Positions 38,301 to 51,869 of a stretch of DNA of 64,000 bases are shown here, in pieces. The notes under the pieces were generated by a model. It had not been told where the DNA came from, searched no databases, and saw only the letters and a list, made by a program, of their open reading frames with translations. This stretch comes from Malurus cyaneus samueli (lineage: Eukaryota; Chordata; Aves; Passeriformes; Maluridae). The position numbers were made by a program, and so were the translations under genes. The stretch is taken from positions 75,102,597 through 75,166,596 of the forward strand of contig CM019215.1 in assembly GCA_009741485.1 (NCBI GenBank). Reading direction: 5' to 3'. Within the stretch, counting starts at the first letter, position 1. Each line of letters begins with the position of its first letter.

Positions 38301-39139
38301 TTATTTACATAGATAATTTTGGAAACTAAAGGCAGATGCTTTGTCCCTGGTCTCCATAAAAAGGCTTTTTTGACATGTTTAAGTTTGACACATTATGTGA
38401 AATAATAGCCTAAGGTAATAAATACAGCTTTCTTTTGCAACGTTTACAAGATTTTATCATGTTGCATAGCACAAACCAAAGGCATCTTATCATGTAACAA
38501 AGATGAGATGTTAAATATAGATTTTTTGTTCAGTTTGGGAAGAAGATGTCACTTATTGACTGGAACACTGGGTGTGGGGTATCAATATTAAGGTTCTAAT
38601 ATAAGACTTCTGCATTGACTTCAGGTGAAATTTTCTCTGTGCTTTGGGTTTCATCGGTTTCAAAATGAATGTAGTGCAATAATCACACGTAAACATAAGG
38701 GTGAGACTTAATGCATATTTAATGAAATGTATCTCCAGACAAATAAGAATTTCACATTTGTCTGGATTTGAATTAGTTTGGGGTTAGAATGCATAGCTTA
38801 AAAAATACGTGCAAAAGCTCTGAATAAATTGCCTCTTGAAATAAGGACAAAATAAGGATGACTCAAATTGCTTATTGTAAGATCCTGTACTCTCAAGAAT
38901 ACAGTTGTAACTTTTATACAAAGGAAATAGTAGTTCTCTTGACAAATATATACAAACAAAGCTGAATTTCTATTTCCTTACAAGTTAATGAGAAAGATTA
39001 ATTTAATACACATGAGGAGTTGAACAACTCTGTGCTTATCTCAGGACTCATGGAAGCTTTTTCACATTATACAGTCCGTGATCTGGCCTCTTTTGTGATT
39101 GGTAGATCCCTTGCAAAGGCAACTGTAAGGCAGATAGAA
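35379..39139. other. AT-rich non-coding DNA, nothing recognised
   Basis: Mostly unique sequence with one T tract at about 36597-36612. Short frames such as 36298-36516 have no family resemblance and AT-rich codon content. Confidence 0.55.
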
Positions 39140-39390
39140 AGGTTTTAACATCCTTCTGAGAAATCAACAGCTGACAGTAGCCCTTGATGGTGCTGTTTCA
39201 GACCCAGATTTGCCAAATACTGTCTAATTTGCTTGAAAATGTCAGCAGCTGGAATGGGGAACAAGATGGTGACTAATAATTCTGAATTAATTGCCGCCAT
39301 TAATTTTAATTTGTAATCAAAATGTTCCAATTTGGTGTACATTTAAATTACTAATTAAGTTTCACTCTGTGTATATCTCATATAAAGCAA
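39140..39390. promoter_or_regulatory. Candidate conserved non-coding element
   Basis: Non-repetitive mixed sequence runs into a dense group of homeodomain-type TAAT/ATTA cores between about 39272 and 39395 (for example CTAATAATT, GAATTAATTGCC, CATTAATTTTAAT, TTACTAATTAAG and GCAATTAGTG). Such clusters are typical of developmental enhancers. AT-rich DNA makes TAAT common by chance, so the call needs comparison with other vertebrates. Confidence 0.3.
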
Positions 39391-41480
39391 TTAGTGATAT
39401 TTTTATCTGAGATAAATACCTCAAAAGCAAACTGAAGAAAGATTGTGATTTCCATCTTAAACTATATGCATTTAAATTTGGCATTCCCTTTGTTAATCAT
39501 ATCTTAGTAAGGTTCTGTAAGGACTGGAAAGATTTTTTTATTTTTTTGTTAAACAATTGTTTTAATAAAATCTACGACTTTATGGAGGAAAAAAAAATAT
39601 TTTTATTCAGTACACTATGTAACAATGCTTAGATTTTTTAGGATTTTGGTGTTTGGGGTATGGTTTGTTCATTAGTTCGTTTGTTTGTAAAATGATGTTG
39701 CACAAAGGGATGTCTCTAAGCTGCCTGAAATCACATTAGTATTTTTCACCATTTTGGAAAAGTCAACCATCAAACCATGAAGAATTCTCTGTTATCTGGA
39801 TGATTACTTTGCACATTTCAAAAAAAAATAGGATGTTATTTAAAAGGAATTGCTTGTGAATTGGCTGGATTATGCCCAGAAAAAGGTCTGATAAAAGTAC
39901 TTACATAAGTAAAGCAATAATAATGAAATAAAAATAATAAATTTAAAAAATAAATAAATAAAAATAACAAGGACTGACTCTAGAGTCCTTAATAACATGT
40001 TTTTCCAAAAATTGTTCACATATAAGTAATAATACAATTCACCACTGTAAGCAGCTCATCATATCATGCTGTTCTCTTAGTAATACAAAGAAATGGATCT
40101 GAAAAGAGCCAACTAAGAGTAAAAATATTCATTTCAAAATGCACAAGATTGACTGAAGATACTGAGTAGAGATAGAAAGCTAAAAATTCTTCCTTTCAGA
40201 TCCTAGTAATCCAGTATTAAAATAAAAATAACAACAAGATAATGACATAGCCTATCATATGACTTGCATAAGGGATTTTTAATTTATGGTATTATATGTT
40301 AGTGACTAACTACTCATTTTACTATATTGAAAACAATTATTTTAAAAAAATGCTTAAAATACTTTTTTTTTTTTTTTTCTAGGACTCAGCTAAAAAACAC
40401 TTGCAGATTTTTTTTTTTCCACAGAATACCTGTTCTTTGACAAAAAGTGGAAGTTCCAAACTCAGAAAATCCTGAGAAAGAAGATGAATACTATGACAAT
40501 AATGAGTGGAGGTTACACACTTAGGAATACTCACACTCACAAATAGAAATTTCCATATTTGCTTGGAAGAGGTGTGGACAGAAATATGATCTGGAAGAAG
40601 AGGTTTCACAGATCCTAGAGGTAGAGAAAGAAATTACTGCTCTTATACATTCAGTTGAATATCCAATGCTAAAGTAACTGAAAAGTTTAGTGAGTGTTTG
40701 CATTGAAAAGTGACAGATGGTTCAGCTTATACCTTTTTTTCGTCCGGAGGGAGCAATCCAGCATAGAATACCGGTAATTATTTCTCTACTACACTCAATT
40801 GTATTAGAAATAAATAAAAAAATAAATTAAATCAGAAATTTTATTGGAAACCAGAGAGAAACATTTTCATATGAATTAATACTTCATTCTAGCTGCAACA
40901 AGATATCCTGACATAATCATTATTTTAGATCTACTGCTGTTTATGAACTCAGAATGACAAAGGAATCAATAAAAGGTGTCTGAATAGATGCAGATCACAC
41001 TAGAAAGAAAACCCCCAAAACAACTTGCTGAGTACAATAGAAACTTCTGCTTGCTGCATATTACATCTGATTTAGTTGTTCATTATAATAAATCCAAAAT
41101 TACTTCTCAGTGATTTATACATAGGAAGTTCATCAGATGATAAATCTTCTAAGGACTTTCAACGCCATAAGGCAAATCAGACCAAAACTATGGTATTGGT
41201 ACTAACTAATTTAAATAGTGACAGTGATGACTGAAAATGGATTTTTTCATCATTCCCATTATAGAGTTCAATAAATTCCATTTCATTATTGTGTGTAAAG
41301 CAGGCTTTTAAGGTTTAATGCTCAGCATTTTGAGGGTGTGTACATGTTGCTTTCCTTAGCACTGCAACACGTGAACCAAGGTCTAGCATTTAATTTTTGA
41401 TCATGCTAGCAACCTAATATTTATGTTGTCACATCAGTTTTAAAATTCTTAGCGGTATTATTGGTTTGTTTCTTTACCTG
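39391..41480. other. AT-rich non-coding DNA with A-rich tract
   Basis: Includes an A-rich (AAATA)n-like tract at about 39914-39968 and a T run ending near 40379. No gene is seen. Confidence 0.6.
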
Positions 41481-41550
41481 CAAAAGAAAAGAAAAGAAAA
41501 GAAAAGAAAAGAAAAGAAAAGAAAAAAGAGAAAGAAAAAAAGAAAAGAAA
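41481..41550. repeat. (GAAAA)n microsatellite
   Basis: About eight regular AAAAG/GAAAA units are followed by an impure purine continuation. The lysine-rich frame across it is an artefact. Confidence 0.95.
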
Positions 41551-44500
41551 TGCAATTACCTTTGATCAAGAATTGCAGTGTTTTGCATCTTAATAAATCT
41601 GCACTCAGAACTCTTGATTTCTTTCATAATACAGTGGAAAGAGAAAGTCATTAAGAATATTTTGTCAGAATTATTCCAAGCACTGATAGAGGTATTTGTG
41701 AAAAACTATGGTCTCAATGACCCGGAAGATTATTGCTTCAAGTTTGTCAGAGGCTGCCATCTTGAGAAAGAGTTTTACCTACTAAACCACTAACACGTGA
41801 TGTTGGCTTTTCTGGTTGACTTCACAGGATGCTGAGAATACTCTTAATTAGTTATGTGATCACTGAATGTGTAAAGTAAACTAGAAATAGCATTTAGTAT
41901 ATTTTATTTCAAGATATATATCAAAAAGCAGTCAGAATTTGTATGTAGATACTTCTTCTTTTTATGAACAACACCAAAATATTCTTTCCTGTGCACAAGA
42001 GGCCCAACAAGATATGCTGCTGAAGATGATTAAAAAAATGTATGCTGTTCTTGGTTTTGTGTTTTCTTGTGTCTGGACAAGATCGTGCCTCCAGCACAGC
42101 AAGGGCACACCTCCTGGAAGAGGGGGCAGGAGTGAGGGGAAAGGCACACCAATTATGGAGCTATCAATATTTTAGTAGTGGGGTATTGCTGCGGAGTTTA
42201 TACATACTTTTGAAAAATCTCATGTCGAGGTGCCAAAGCAAAGGGCACAGTGCTTTAATTTACTCAAATAAATATTGGATAACTCATAATTAGACAAATT
42301 ATGGGCTATAACAAACTTTCTGGTAGGCACAACCCAGCCCAGATGCCTCCAGAGCATATCATAAAACAGTCTGTTGCAAGTAACAACAGAATTAATGAGT
42401 CACAAGGTTAGACACTCATTTAGCTCTGCTGTGGACAACCCTCCTCTCCTATGAAGTTTCTTTTTCACAATTCAATTGTTTTCCCACTTATCCATCACTG
42501 TCCCATTTTCGTTTTGTTTTTTTTTTTTTTTTTCCTTAGTTCAGCCCTTTCCCTGAGACTTTGTTACTGCCATCTCCCAGCTATGGCATAGCTCTGCAAA
42601 AACAATATTCTCAGCCTTTGGAACCTGCCATTGGGATGGGACACAAGGGTGGTTGTGGGGATGATGCCAATTCTGACATTTCCCTTGCCAACCCTCCAGA
42701 CAGGATGATAATTTTCTGCCAAAATCTGACAGAATGCTGCTTTTGTTCTTAAATGGCTAAAACCACTTCCATGGAAAAAGAGATCCCTAGGATTCATCTA
42801 TGCATTAAATAATCTTAATCTCTCAGGTTTTAAATTACATGATGGTCCCCTCCAAAGCTCTGAGAATGTACTCAACTATTAACTTCTTTTCTATCTCCTT
42901 CTGGCAGTTTTCTAGAGTTCTAATCAACATGTTGAGTAAGAGTTGCTGGATAGCACAATTACCTAATTTCATTGCCATTAATTATTTATTTTCCTAAATT
43001 ATGAGAAAATATTATGACATAATAAACTAGGAATTCAGTTTTCATTTTGTTATTTATTTGTCTGTAAGACATCTTTGACATCATTATTATTGATAGAGTT
43101 TAAAAATAGACATATATATAATTATTGGAAGTGTGCTCATTTTAGAAGTCAGCTCACAACAGATTAATGTATTAAAATATAGTGAGAAGCATAATAATTC
43201 GTCATTTTATTTCATAATAACTGGCAGTAGGATGGAAAGGGTGATAAAAATGCCAGCTGTTCCCATAAAGCACATCAAGGGGTTGAATTTCTGTTGATTT
43301 ATTTATCTTCAATTCATTTTTTAAATCAAAGTTTTGCAGTAGCAGTAGGAGCTATAGTTCAACATAAGGAGCAAGGTCTGATTCTGCAATGCAAGTTTCC
43401 TTTTGTGGCTCTGAACCAGGTACACAGTATGTCTCATGATAGCTATCATCCTGATTAAATTTTAATCCTCCAGCCAGGATCATACCTGAGGGTTTGGAAT
43501 CCTTTCAAAGTGTAGACATCTCTGAAGATTTGATATCCAATGGACTTTTTCCAGGAGGGTCACATTTTAGTACCTGCTGGACCTCAAACACTTCAGATAA
43601 GGTAATGTCATAAATCAATTTTTAATTAAACAATTTAAATTGAAATAAAACACTATTTAAATTGTCTTAATGAAAGAGCTTAAATTAGTTGTCTCTGCAA
43701 ATAATTAGTGTAATTCTTGAGAATATTTTTTATTTTATTTTGGTATTTCTGATGGGGTTTTTTGGGATTTTTTTTTTTTTTTTTTGTTTGTATTGGGATT
43801 TTAGGTTGGGTAGAGTCTTATAATTAAATATATAGAGTTTAAAATCTAAACTATTCTTAACAATGTTTAAGGGAATCAAGTGTAGAAGTCTTCTAGAACA
43901 GGCTAATTGCATATCTCTTGTGATTGAAAAATATATATGGGCATATCTTTGCAACTAAGGAAATTATCAAGATGACCTGTGATATTTTGTGGGAAAACAA
44001 AGACCCCTGTCTCTAAAAAAGATAAACACCAAACAGGAGAAGTTAAGAAGTATGTGAAGGCGTGCAGTAATAAGAAATTGAGATTTTATGCTTTAGGATT
44101 CTTTTTTTGCAATTTAGAAAAACAAATTTTATTTTAGAATACAGAAAAAATAATTCTGCAGCTTTGTATCACATCTGTAATCCATTCAGATTCTTCACAT
44201 GAGAATTAAATTAAATAAAATTTCAAAATAATTTTTAAATGTATTTCTGGAGTACGTATGCTGTGCACAATAAAGATCAGTACAAATTATTATCAGTTTA
44301 CAAGAAAACACACTGTACTTCTCTTATAGTTTCTCAGAGTATGTTGAGAGTTTATTGTGCATCCTTCAGTAAAACTTCTGAAAATAGGTATGTGTACCAC
44401 TAGCTGAATACTTCCCAACAGAAAGGAAGATGGATATTTAGACCTATGTGTTTTCTATTCAGATATGCAATTCCTGTTCTAGGGAGGAGTTTTCATATTT

Positions 44501-45915
44501 GGATGTTAAAATTAAGTCTATGAGCATTGGAGGCACTCTGTGTGTCTTATGAAAAACACTTCATATTTTGCAGTATTTGACCTTTGTGTCTTTCCAGCAT
44601 GTGTATCTTCCTTCAGTGATATTTTCAAGGAGAGGTACTATTCAGTTACATTTTCCAGAGCATTTTTGTTAGAGCATTGCTTCCCTTACAAGCACTGAAC
44701 CGGCACATCAATTGTCCTACAGCTCTAGGTCTGCTTCTTGCACTGTCCAGCCAGACCACAGATCCTCATAGCTCGGTGTGTTCTTAATAGGAACAGAATA
44801 TGTTTGCTTTGCCCAAATATTTTGATAATTCTAAACTCAGAATAGTATTATCTGGAGAAAATTTGTAGGGGTGATGGGGAAGTCTCTGAGTATTTGATTC
44901 TTATTTAAGAAGTTGGTTTTCTCTGGAAATGCATTTTTAACTTTCCTTGGCTAGCACAAGGTTCAGAAGCTCAGCCAATACAAAATCTTACACATCATGA
45001 AATGGTTCTTTATAATTTTCATGCCCAAGCACTTTTCAGGTGCTTTTTAATCTTTATTAATTTTTTTGTTTGTTTGTTTTAATTACTTACTATGTTCCTA
45101 CTCCCAGCTTAAGGTCTTAAGGTGACCTTTTTCCAACAAATATCTGATCCTTTAAGCTCTTGAATGTAAACACAAAAAAAGACCAAATATCCTCCCTTGC
45201 TTCCGGAATGGGCAATTTCATTTGAAAGCAATGTTTATGTAGAGTGATATTGACCTGCAAATTTCAGGTTAAGTGACCATTTATTTTGTTTTTCCATCTA
45301 CTTGTATTCTTCCTTCCATTAAATATAATGCACTTGCACTTTTCACATACAATTTATAATTGCAATTTTATTTGTTTTGTAGTGACCTTGTTATGATGTA
45401 GTCTCTTGGCAGTTTTCACTGCATTGGAAAATTGATTAAAAATTATAAGGAATAAAAAGGTCTAGGAATTTATTTTTACTAAAAAGTTCAGTTTGGAAGT
45501 ACAGAATATATTTGTCATACTTTGGTAAGAAAATAGTCTAAAACCTATTTTCAAACTCTTGTCCATATTTGTTGTCAACCAAATTGGACCAAAAAAAATT
45601 GTATTTTTATCGTTAAGGCATACACATGTTTAAGCTAAGCAGATACTAAAACAAACATAGAAATAGTCAATTTAAGGAAGAAATTGGACCCAGAGATTTT
45701 TCTTCTTCTCAGCAAAAGTGGATTTATACAAATTATAAATTCATTTGATTAAAATTTTAGTTGTGCTGCTTAATTTACAAGAAATTAAACCCGATTTTAT
45801 ACAAAGTGTATTCAAGTAACAATTAGCTCACTCCCAGACTGAAATAATATTTATCAAAAAACTGTTTAGCTCAAGAAATTGCAATTTGCCATTTTTTTAT
45901 GAATAATGACACCTT

Positions 45916-45935
45916 AATGCAGCAGCAGCTGCATT
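45916..45935. promoter_or_regulatory. Inverted repeat with E-box, candidate element
   Basis: AATGCAGCAGCAGCTGCATT has 8-base arms around a 4-base centre and includes CAGCTG, an E-box. It sits in a non-repetitive stretch (about 45880-46010) that resembles conserved non-coding DNA. The symmetry is seen; the function is inferred. Confidence 0.25.
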
Positions 45936-48900
45936 GAATGCATTGTGATTATTTGTGGAATAAGACATTCTAATACAAAGCTTCACGCTGAGCAAAAACT
46001 TCTCATTATAAGAAAAGCTTTTATTGTCATTATAGAATCATAAGCTGGACTGAGGGTTGGAGAAGATATTCAGTCAATGACTACGTGATAGACCATCAAG
46101 GAATAATGAGTTTGAATTGGAGGGTTTATCAAGAACCCCTTTTAGACTTCATCTTTTATCACAACAGAGAGACAGCTGTTTTGCTCTGCCTCTCTTATGG
46201 TGTCACGTGCTTTCTCTGATCCTGCTCTTTTACAAGCAAGGAGATCAGGAAGGACTTTTTGGACAGATGGCAGTGTTGACTCTGAGCTGTAATTCATGCA
46301 ATCTCTGTCCAGAATTACATTTGTGCCATACGCACTGACTTTTACATTCCCTTTGGAAATGATTTTAAATGGAGGAACAAGAAAGATCTCAAAATATGTC
46401 ACTTCTCCTCACTCTATGGTTATGCTAAATGCACTTCTGCAAGGTGCTAATGGACAAGGTGTCTCAAGCCTCACATCACATCTCCATAAGGGTGAGGCCA
46501 GCCTCAGCTGCTGAGGACAGGTCTCCTAGGATAACTAGTTGAGCAAAAGATGGAAATTAATCTACATAGACAGATTAAATTGAAATGAATTATTTAAACT
46601 TTAGTGAATATTTGGAGCCAGAGACACGACATCAGTTGTCTTCCAAAAATCTGTCCCTCTAAAAAAATAAAATCGAACAGAAAGCAGGAAATACCAGACC
46701 ACTTCCTATACCTTTAAGTAACATGGAATGTGGTGGTTGTGCTTATAGTAACTCATTAGGCACAAAAATACACAAGGGAAATAGGCAAAATACTCATGAA
46801 TGTGTAGTGCAGTTTACATTGAAAGAGTAGGGCGCTAGTTAAACAGCAAGATCAATCATAGGTAGGGCAGAAAATTCATTATTTTAGAGCTATAAACAGG
46901 CTACAGAGCACAAGGCATTCGTTAACTAATGAAATCAGGAAGAAAATTTCTTTGTACAGATTTTATCAGATTTCACCTCTACAGATGATTTTTCAGTTTC
47001 CATGAAGCTTAACTAAAGAAGCAAAACCAGGCATACAAGACTATCAGGTGAGACTTAGCCTTAGTCATATTTTTAAAATAGCATCAGGTTTTTTTTTCAG
47101 AAGAAAGGTGTTGTTTGCCAAATTTTTTACAGTTCATGAGTCAAGCCCTTGACACTTAAAAGAGGATTAGGGAGTCCAGTGTTGACAGTTATACAGGTCA
47201 TTCAAGGATTTCCCCACTTCACATAAGTTTCACACGTTAAAAATTAACTTATCTATTTTTCACCACCTTTTTCATAAATGTCTCTCACAGCAGAATTATA
47301 GCTACAGCATCTCAGGGAGATTTAATCAGGAATATATTGTTACAAGAACTATCTTATTCATTTTCCAGTCGGAAAGTTGTAATGTTTTATTTTTCCTGTT
47401 AGGAGAGTTGAAATGGGTGTCTGCTTTGGAAGTCCTCACTTTTATTCTCTATTAGAGAGAAAAAGAGAAGACATTGGAGGACAGATAATTTGATCAGTAT
47501 CCAGGTTGTTCCACATTATCTGGTAGACCTAGACACAGAGAAGTGCAGTCTTTTCTTTAGGCTTCCTATAATCTGACAACACACCAACCCTTCTGAAGAA
47601 CAGCAAAAAAAATTAACTTATTTTTGTCCTTTTTTTTAACCCCACACATGGATTTTAATTGCTTCTGAAAACAGCAGAGCAATGTAAAGGAGAATGTAAT
47701 TTCCTTTATTTGAATATTGTAGGGTTAAAAAATGCTATTTGCAATTTTTTTTAGAATAATTTCTAACACTGCAAAACTTAAAACAATTTCATTTTAATGT
47801 GATAAAATATCAGAGCCATAAAATATCATCCTGTATTCATCTAACATGATTTTTTCCTAGTATTCAGATTAAATATTTCTTTCAGGGTCTTGTTGAAGGG
47901 AAATTTTCTTAATATAGACAGCAGGTAAGAAAGAAATTTAATTAATATAAATAAATATATTCCATGTATGCTATATTAAAAATATTCCATGAAAACTACC
48001 AGGCATAGACTATGTTATATTTTGGTTTCCTTAAGTGCAATGAGAAAGCTAAAATCTCTATGTGCTATACACTTCGTGGGTGGCAAGAACTTTCATTAAA
48101 CCAGTGGGCAGTCTCTAAAAAGCAAAATTGGTAGTTTCACCAGATTTTTAATCCTATTGCAGAAATTTTATTTATTGCCTTTTAATAATTATGAGGATCT
48201 CTAGAGGTTGGGTTTTTTTTCATTTGTGGTGATGTGCTTTATTGAGGGGTGTATGTTTATCCCTGATTTGTTTTTCCTGTTTGTGGGGGTTTTACACCAA
48301 GCTCAGATCTAAGGACCTTATCTCACCCTGGCCAGCCTTATTGAATTTGATTTTTTCTCTCACTGAGTTGATATGTTTGAACTATTGCCAAGCCATCTTG
48401 ACCTTTAATTATTCTGGATAGCAATGCTAGCATTATCCTGAATATGCATTTTCAGAGGAGGGATTATGTGTTTATGTTATATTTAAATTCCTTAAATAAA
48501 TTTAGAGAAAATATATACTTAATAATACAAACTGCCAAAATCTATAAAGACAGAAATAAAGAAGGGATGAAAGAAAATGACATTACTTCTAGCCAGTCAT
48601 CTTTTGTTATGCAGTTTTTTGTAAATACCATTGATTTTGCAAACATTTGTTTACATGTGTTTTGACTGCACATTTTCCATTCCTCTTTTTCCTTCCTAGA
48701 AAGGGGAAGGAATTTCATAAACTCTGATCTCTGAAGTGGAAAGATTAAAACAAATCCATACTTCATTCTTTTATACACGACTTTTCAATTTTTTCAGTCG
48801 TATTACCTGGCTTACTAGATTCAGTTGTAATAACTTGAACTGCAAGAGAACTAAGGAATCAAGGAAAATTAAAACCTTTCATGAATGAAACATTGTCTCA

Positions 48901-50090
48901 GGAGACCATTTATTTTCTCCCAAGTTAAAACAATATGTTCTGCAATTCTAACTATTCTCTAAGTTTGATGTTAATGTCCATATAATGTGACACTTTCGCA
49001 AAAGAGGAAATAGACTATAAAATGAATTATTGTATTAACAATATCGTTCAAAATAATATCTAATGCTGTTTCTTCAGGTGAAAAAAGAAAATACACATAA
49101 ACATAAGTTTTTCAAAGCAGTCTAAGGATAATTTATTAAAACAACAATGACAAAGTCTGGGACATATTGCAATTTATTAGATTGTTACTGGTTGTCTACA
49201 GAAAAGAAAACTGATAATAATATGGTGCCTATAAATCAATGGTAGATAGTATCACCAGAGAAATTACTAGAAATTAGTACCAGAGCAATAATGTTACCAG
49301 AGTGTCACGGCTGAAATAAAAATCCTTACCATCATTGTTGGATGCATACTGTTAGACAAACTCAGAGCAAATATTGCATTGTAACAATGACATATGGAAT
49401 AACAAATTTTGGTACTGATAGCAACCAGTAATGAGAAGATAATGAAGAAACTGAAGCTTAATATACATTAATAAGTTGTGCTTCTGTGAATAGAAATAAC
49501 CCACAGAACAGTACTGTAAATGATGCACAGAATTATGTTTTATGGCATCAACAAAATTGCTTTTATTTAAATCAGAAACTTTCTAAATTCAAGAAAATGT
49601 AAATAAAGTTGTTATTAGCAACGTGTTGCACTAGTGAAGATCAATTGGATATCTGCTCGATAAACACTAAATCAGATTTAAAATATGAAGAGCTTGCTGT
49701 TTACTATCTCTAGTGTTTCTTTAGGATAGTATACTGGCAGAATTAATACTAAGAATTGAAATTATTACTGCCACAAAGAGATGAGGGTTAATATAAACCC
49801 ATGCACTGCATTTTAGGAATGTTAAAGAGATATTTTTGGTTAGGGATGTAATTGAATAGTCAATGTCTTTAATGTTATTGTTTCTGAAGATTCACGAGCA
49901 TATTGGAGCTCTATAAATACATAGGTATTGACAGGAATATGTGGATATTCAAGAGGTGAAATATGGGTGCTTATTGAATGCAATATTGCTTTTAAAACAT
50001 TATCATATTGGCAATAATGATGAGCCATAAGCCTTCACAGGTCTTTGCAATAAAAGGAAGAGTTCTTCTGGTATAGAGCTTAGTTTTGCA

Positions 50091-50152
50091 TGTTTGGTTT
50101 TTTTTTGGTTTTTTGTTTTGTTTTTTTTTTGTTTTTTTTGTTTTTTTTTTTA
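50091..50152. repeat. T-rich tract with G interruptions
   Basis: T runs broken by G or GG in an irregular (T5-10 G) pattern. Confidence 0.9.
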
Positions 50153-51413
50153 ATCTTGGTGAATGTACTAGAAATATTCTGTATAAATATTGTTCACTTT
50201 GAGGAATGAAAATTTTATTTTATATTTTTTTTTTTCCCCAACTTGGTTTTATTGTACTGTACACCTGAGTAGTTCTGTCAGCTCTAAATGAATATACAGA
50301 GTATAAGTTTTTTAGTACAAAAAGTTTCCTTTCCTTGTATTCAGGCTGTATGATACTTTGCAGGTAAGCATAAATAATCAGTTTTTACCCCTAATGACTG
50401 CAGATTTATGCTAGGCATGCCAGAGAACATTAAACTCTGCACAGAGAGGAAGCGAGGACAAGAAGGTGGCAAATATGTCATAGAAAAAATAGGACAGTAA
50501 TTTGTCAAAACTTTTTTGTGACGCTCAAAATTTATGGATTTCAAGAGAAGGTCTTAGATGTGGGGTGTTTTGCCAAATAAATAAGCTTTAACTGTGGAAC
50601 TTTGTAGTCTGAATTTCTTCAATACTACAATAAGGATTTCCAATTATATTTGGACAGAAAAGAAACTACTATGTCTATTATTTCTCTTGCTAATGCATAA
50701 TAAATTATTGGTTTAAATCTGCATAATTTTTACCACAAAATAAACCAGATTTTTTGACAAAAGCAGTCACAAACGATGTAGAGATGATTGCAATATAAAG
50801 ACTATGATAAAATCCTCAAGAAGAAAAAATAATAAGTGATATGAAAACCATGAAATATTCCTCAAACTAATTATTTTTAATAATGAATAATTATTTTCTA
50901 GAAATGCAAGTATTTTAGTACTTTGATGTAGAAATTAGGTGCAAAGAAAATAGCAGTGAATAGGGAAAAAAGTCAGATGGAATAAAGTCAGAAAAGAAAA
51001 GAAAGAGTTCTGAGGAAATACTGATTCACTGAAACCAGTCTTGTCAAAACATAGATAAATATGAAATCTTGAAAAAAACACTAAGGAAGTAAGCTTATTT
51101 TGAATTATTAGAATTTCACACCTCATTAGGTTTTGATATACTTTATTTTTAATTTGTAGAAACAAATTTGTTTCCTTTTTTCCCTTCAATAAGTCAGATA
51201 TTGAGAGATTTCAAATAGTTCTGGATAATTTCTTGCACACTTTAAAAAATTCTGGATGTAAAAAAAACTTTTTGGAACTTTATGAAAAAAAGTATTCCTT
51301 CTTTGCAATCACTTTTGCTAAAATTAACCCCCTTCCAAGGACATGAATCCAGTCATTCCACTGACGAACCTGCATCATTTTTCTCATGGAGGGTTAAGAG
51401 GTAAAAAGAGTTA

Positions 51414-51450
51414 TTTTTTGTTTTTTTTTTTTTTTTTGTTTTTTTTTTTT
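51414..51450. repeat. Poly(T) tract with one G pair
   Basis: Long T runs interrupted by single G residues. Confidence 0.9.
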
Positions 51451-51869
51451 CCCACAATGCTGAAACATAAGTGCTCCTACCCATATGGCCTACCTTTTAC
51501 CAAAATAATTATTCACAGATCCACAGAGAAGAAATCCTGCCCTATTCTACGGGGAATACAACTACCAATTGAAAAACAACAACAAACCTGTTTCCAGAAG
51601 TGCTTATGTAGAGAGGGGTTGCTTCAACAGGTCGAATATGTTACCTTTTCCTGTTGATGCTTTCCTGTCAACAACAATATCTTTACATCTACCAATTAAT
51701 TTAAATTAAGTTAATATTGCAGCAGCTTTTCTAAGAAGTCTTTGGTGTGGAGGAGGAGTTGAAATCCGTTGGAGATGGGCACATGATTGGTTTCCTCTCT
51801 AGAGTACTTTACAGTAAGGAAGAGAGTATGGGAAACAAATAAAGAAAAAATTGAGAACTGCATGTTATG

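Larger units (their letters stand above)
41551..51869. other. AT-rich non-coding DNA, no gene seen
   Basis: About 10 kb of mostly unique sequence. T-rich tracts lie at 50091-50152 and 51414-51450, and at about 42515-42534. Less AT-rich blocks at about 42060-42380 and 46090-46530 are unclassified. A possible very short CR1-like terminus lies at 46032-46065. A candidate conserved block lies at 45880-46010. Confidence 0.5.

Noticed and set aside
41466..41654. Lysine-rich plus-strand frame
   Set aside because: Produced by the (GAAAA)n microsatellite.
42060..42380. Less AT-rich block suspected to be an LTR or gene fragment
   Set aside because: No AATAAA/TATA order, no splice sites and no recognisable peptide, so no call is made.
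46032..46065. TAGAATCATAAGCTGGACTGAGGG-type words resembling a CR1 terminus
   Set aside because: Only about 30 bases match and the sequence beyond does not continue as CR1; too short to call.
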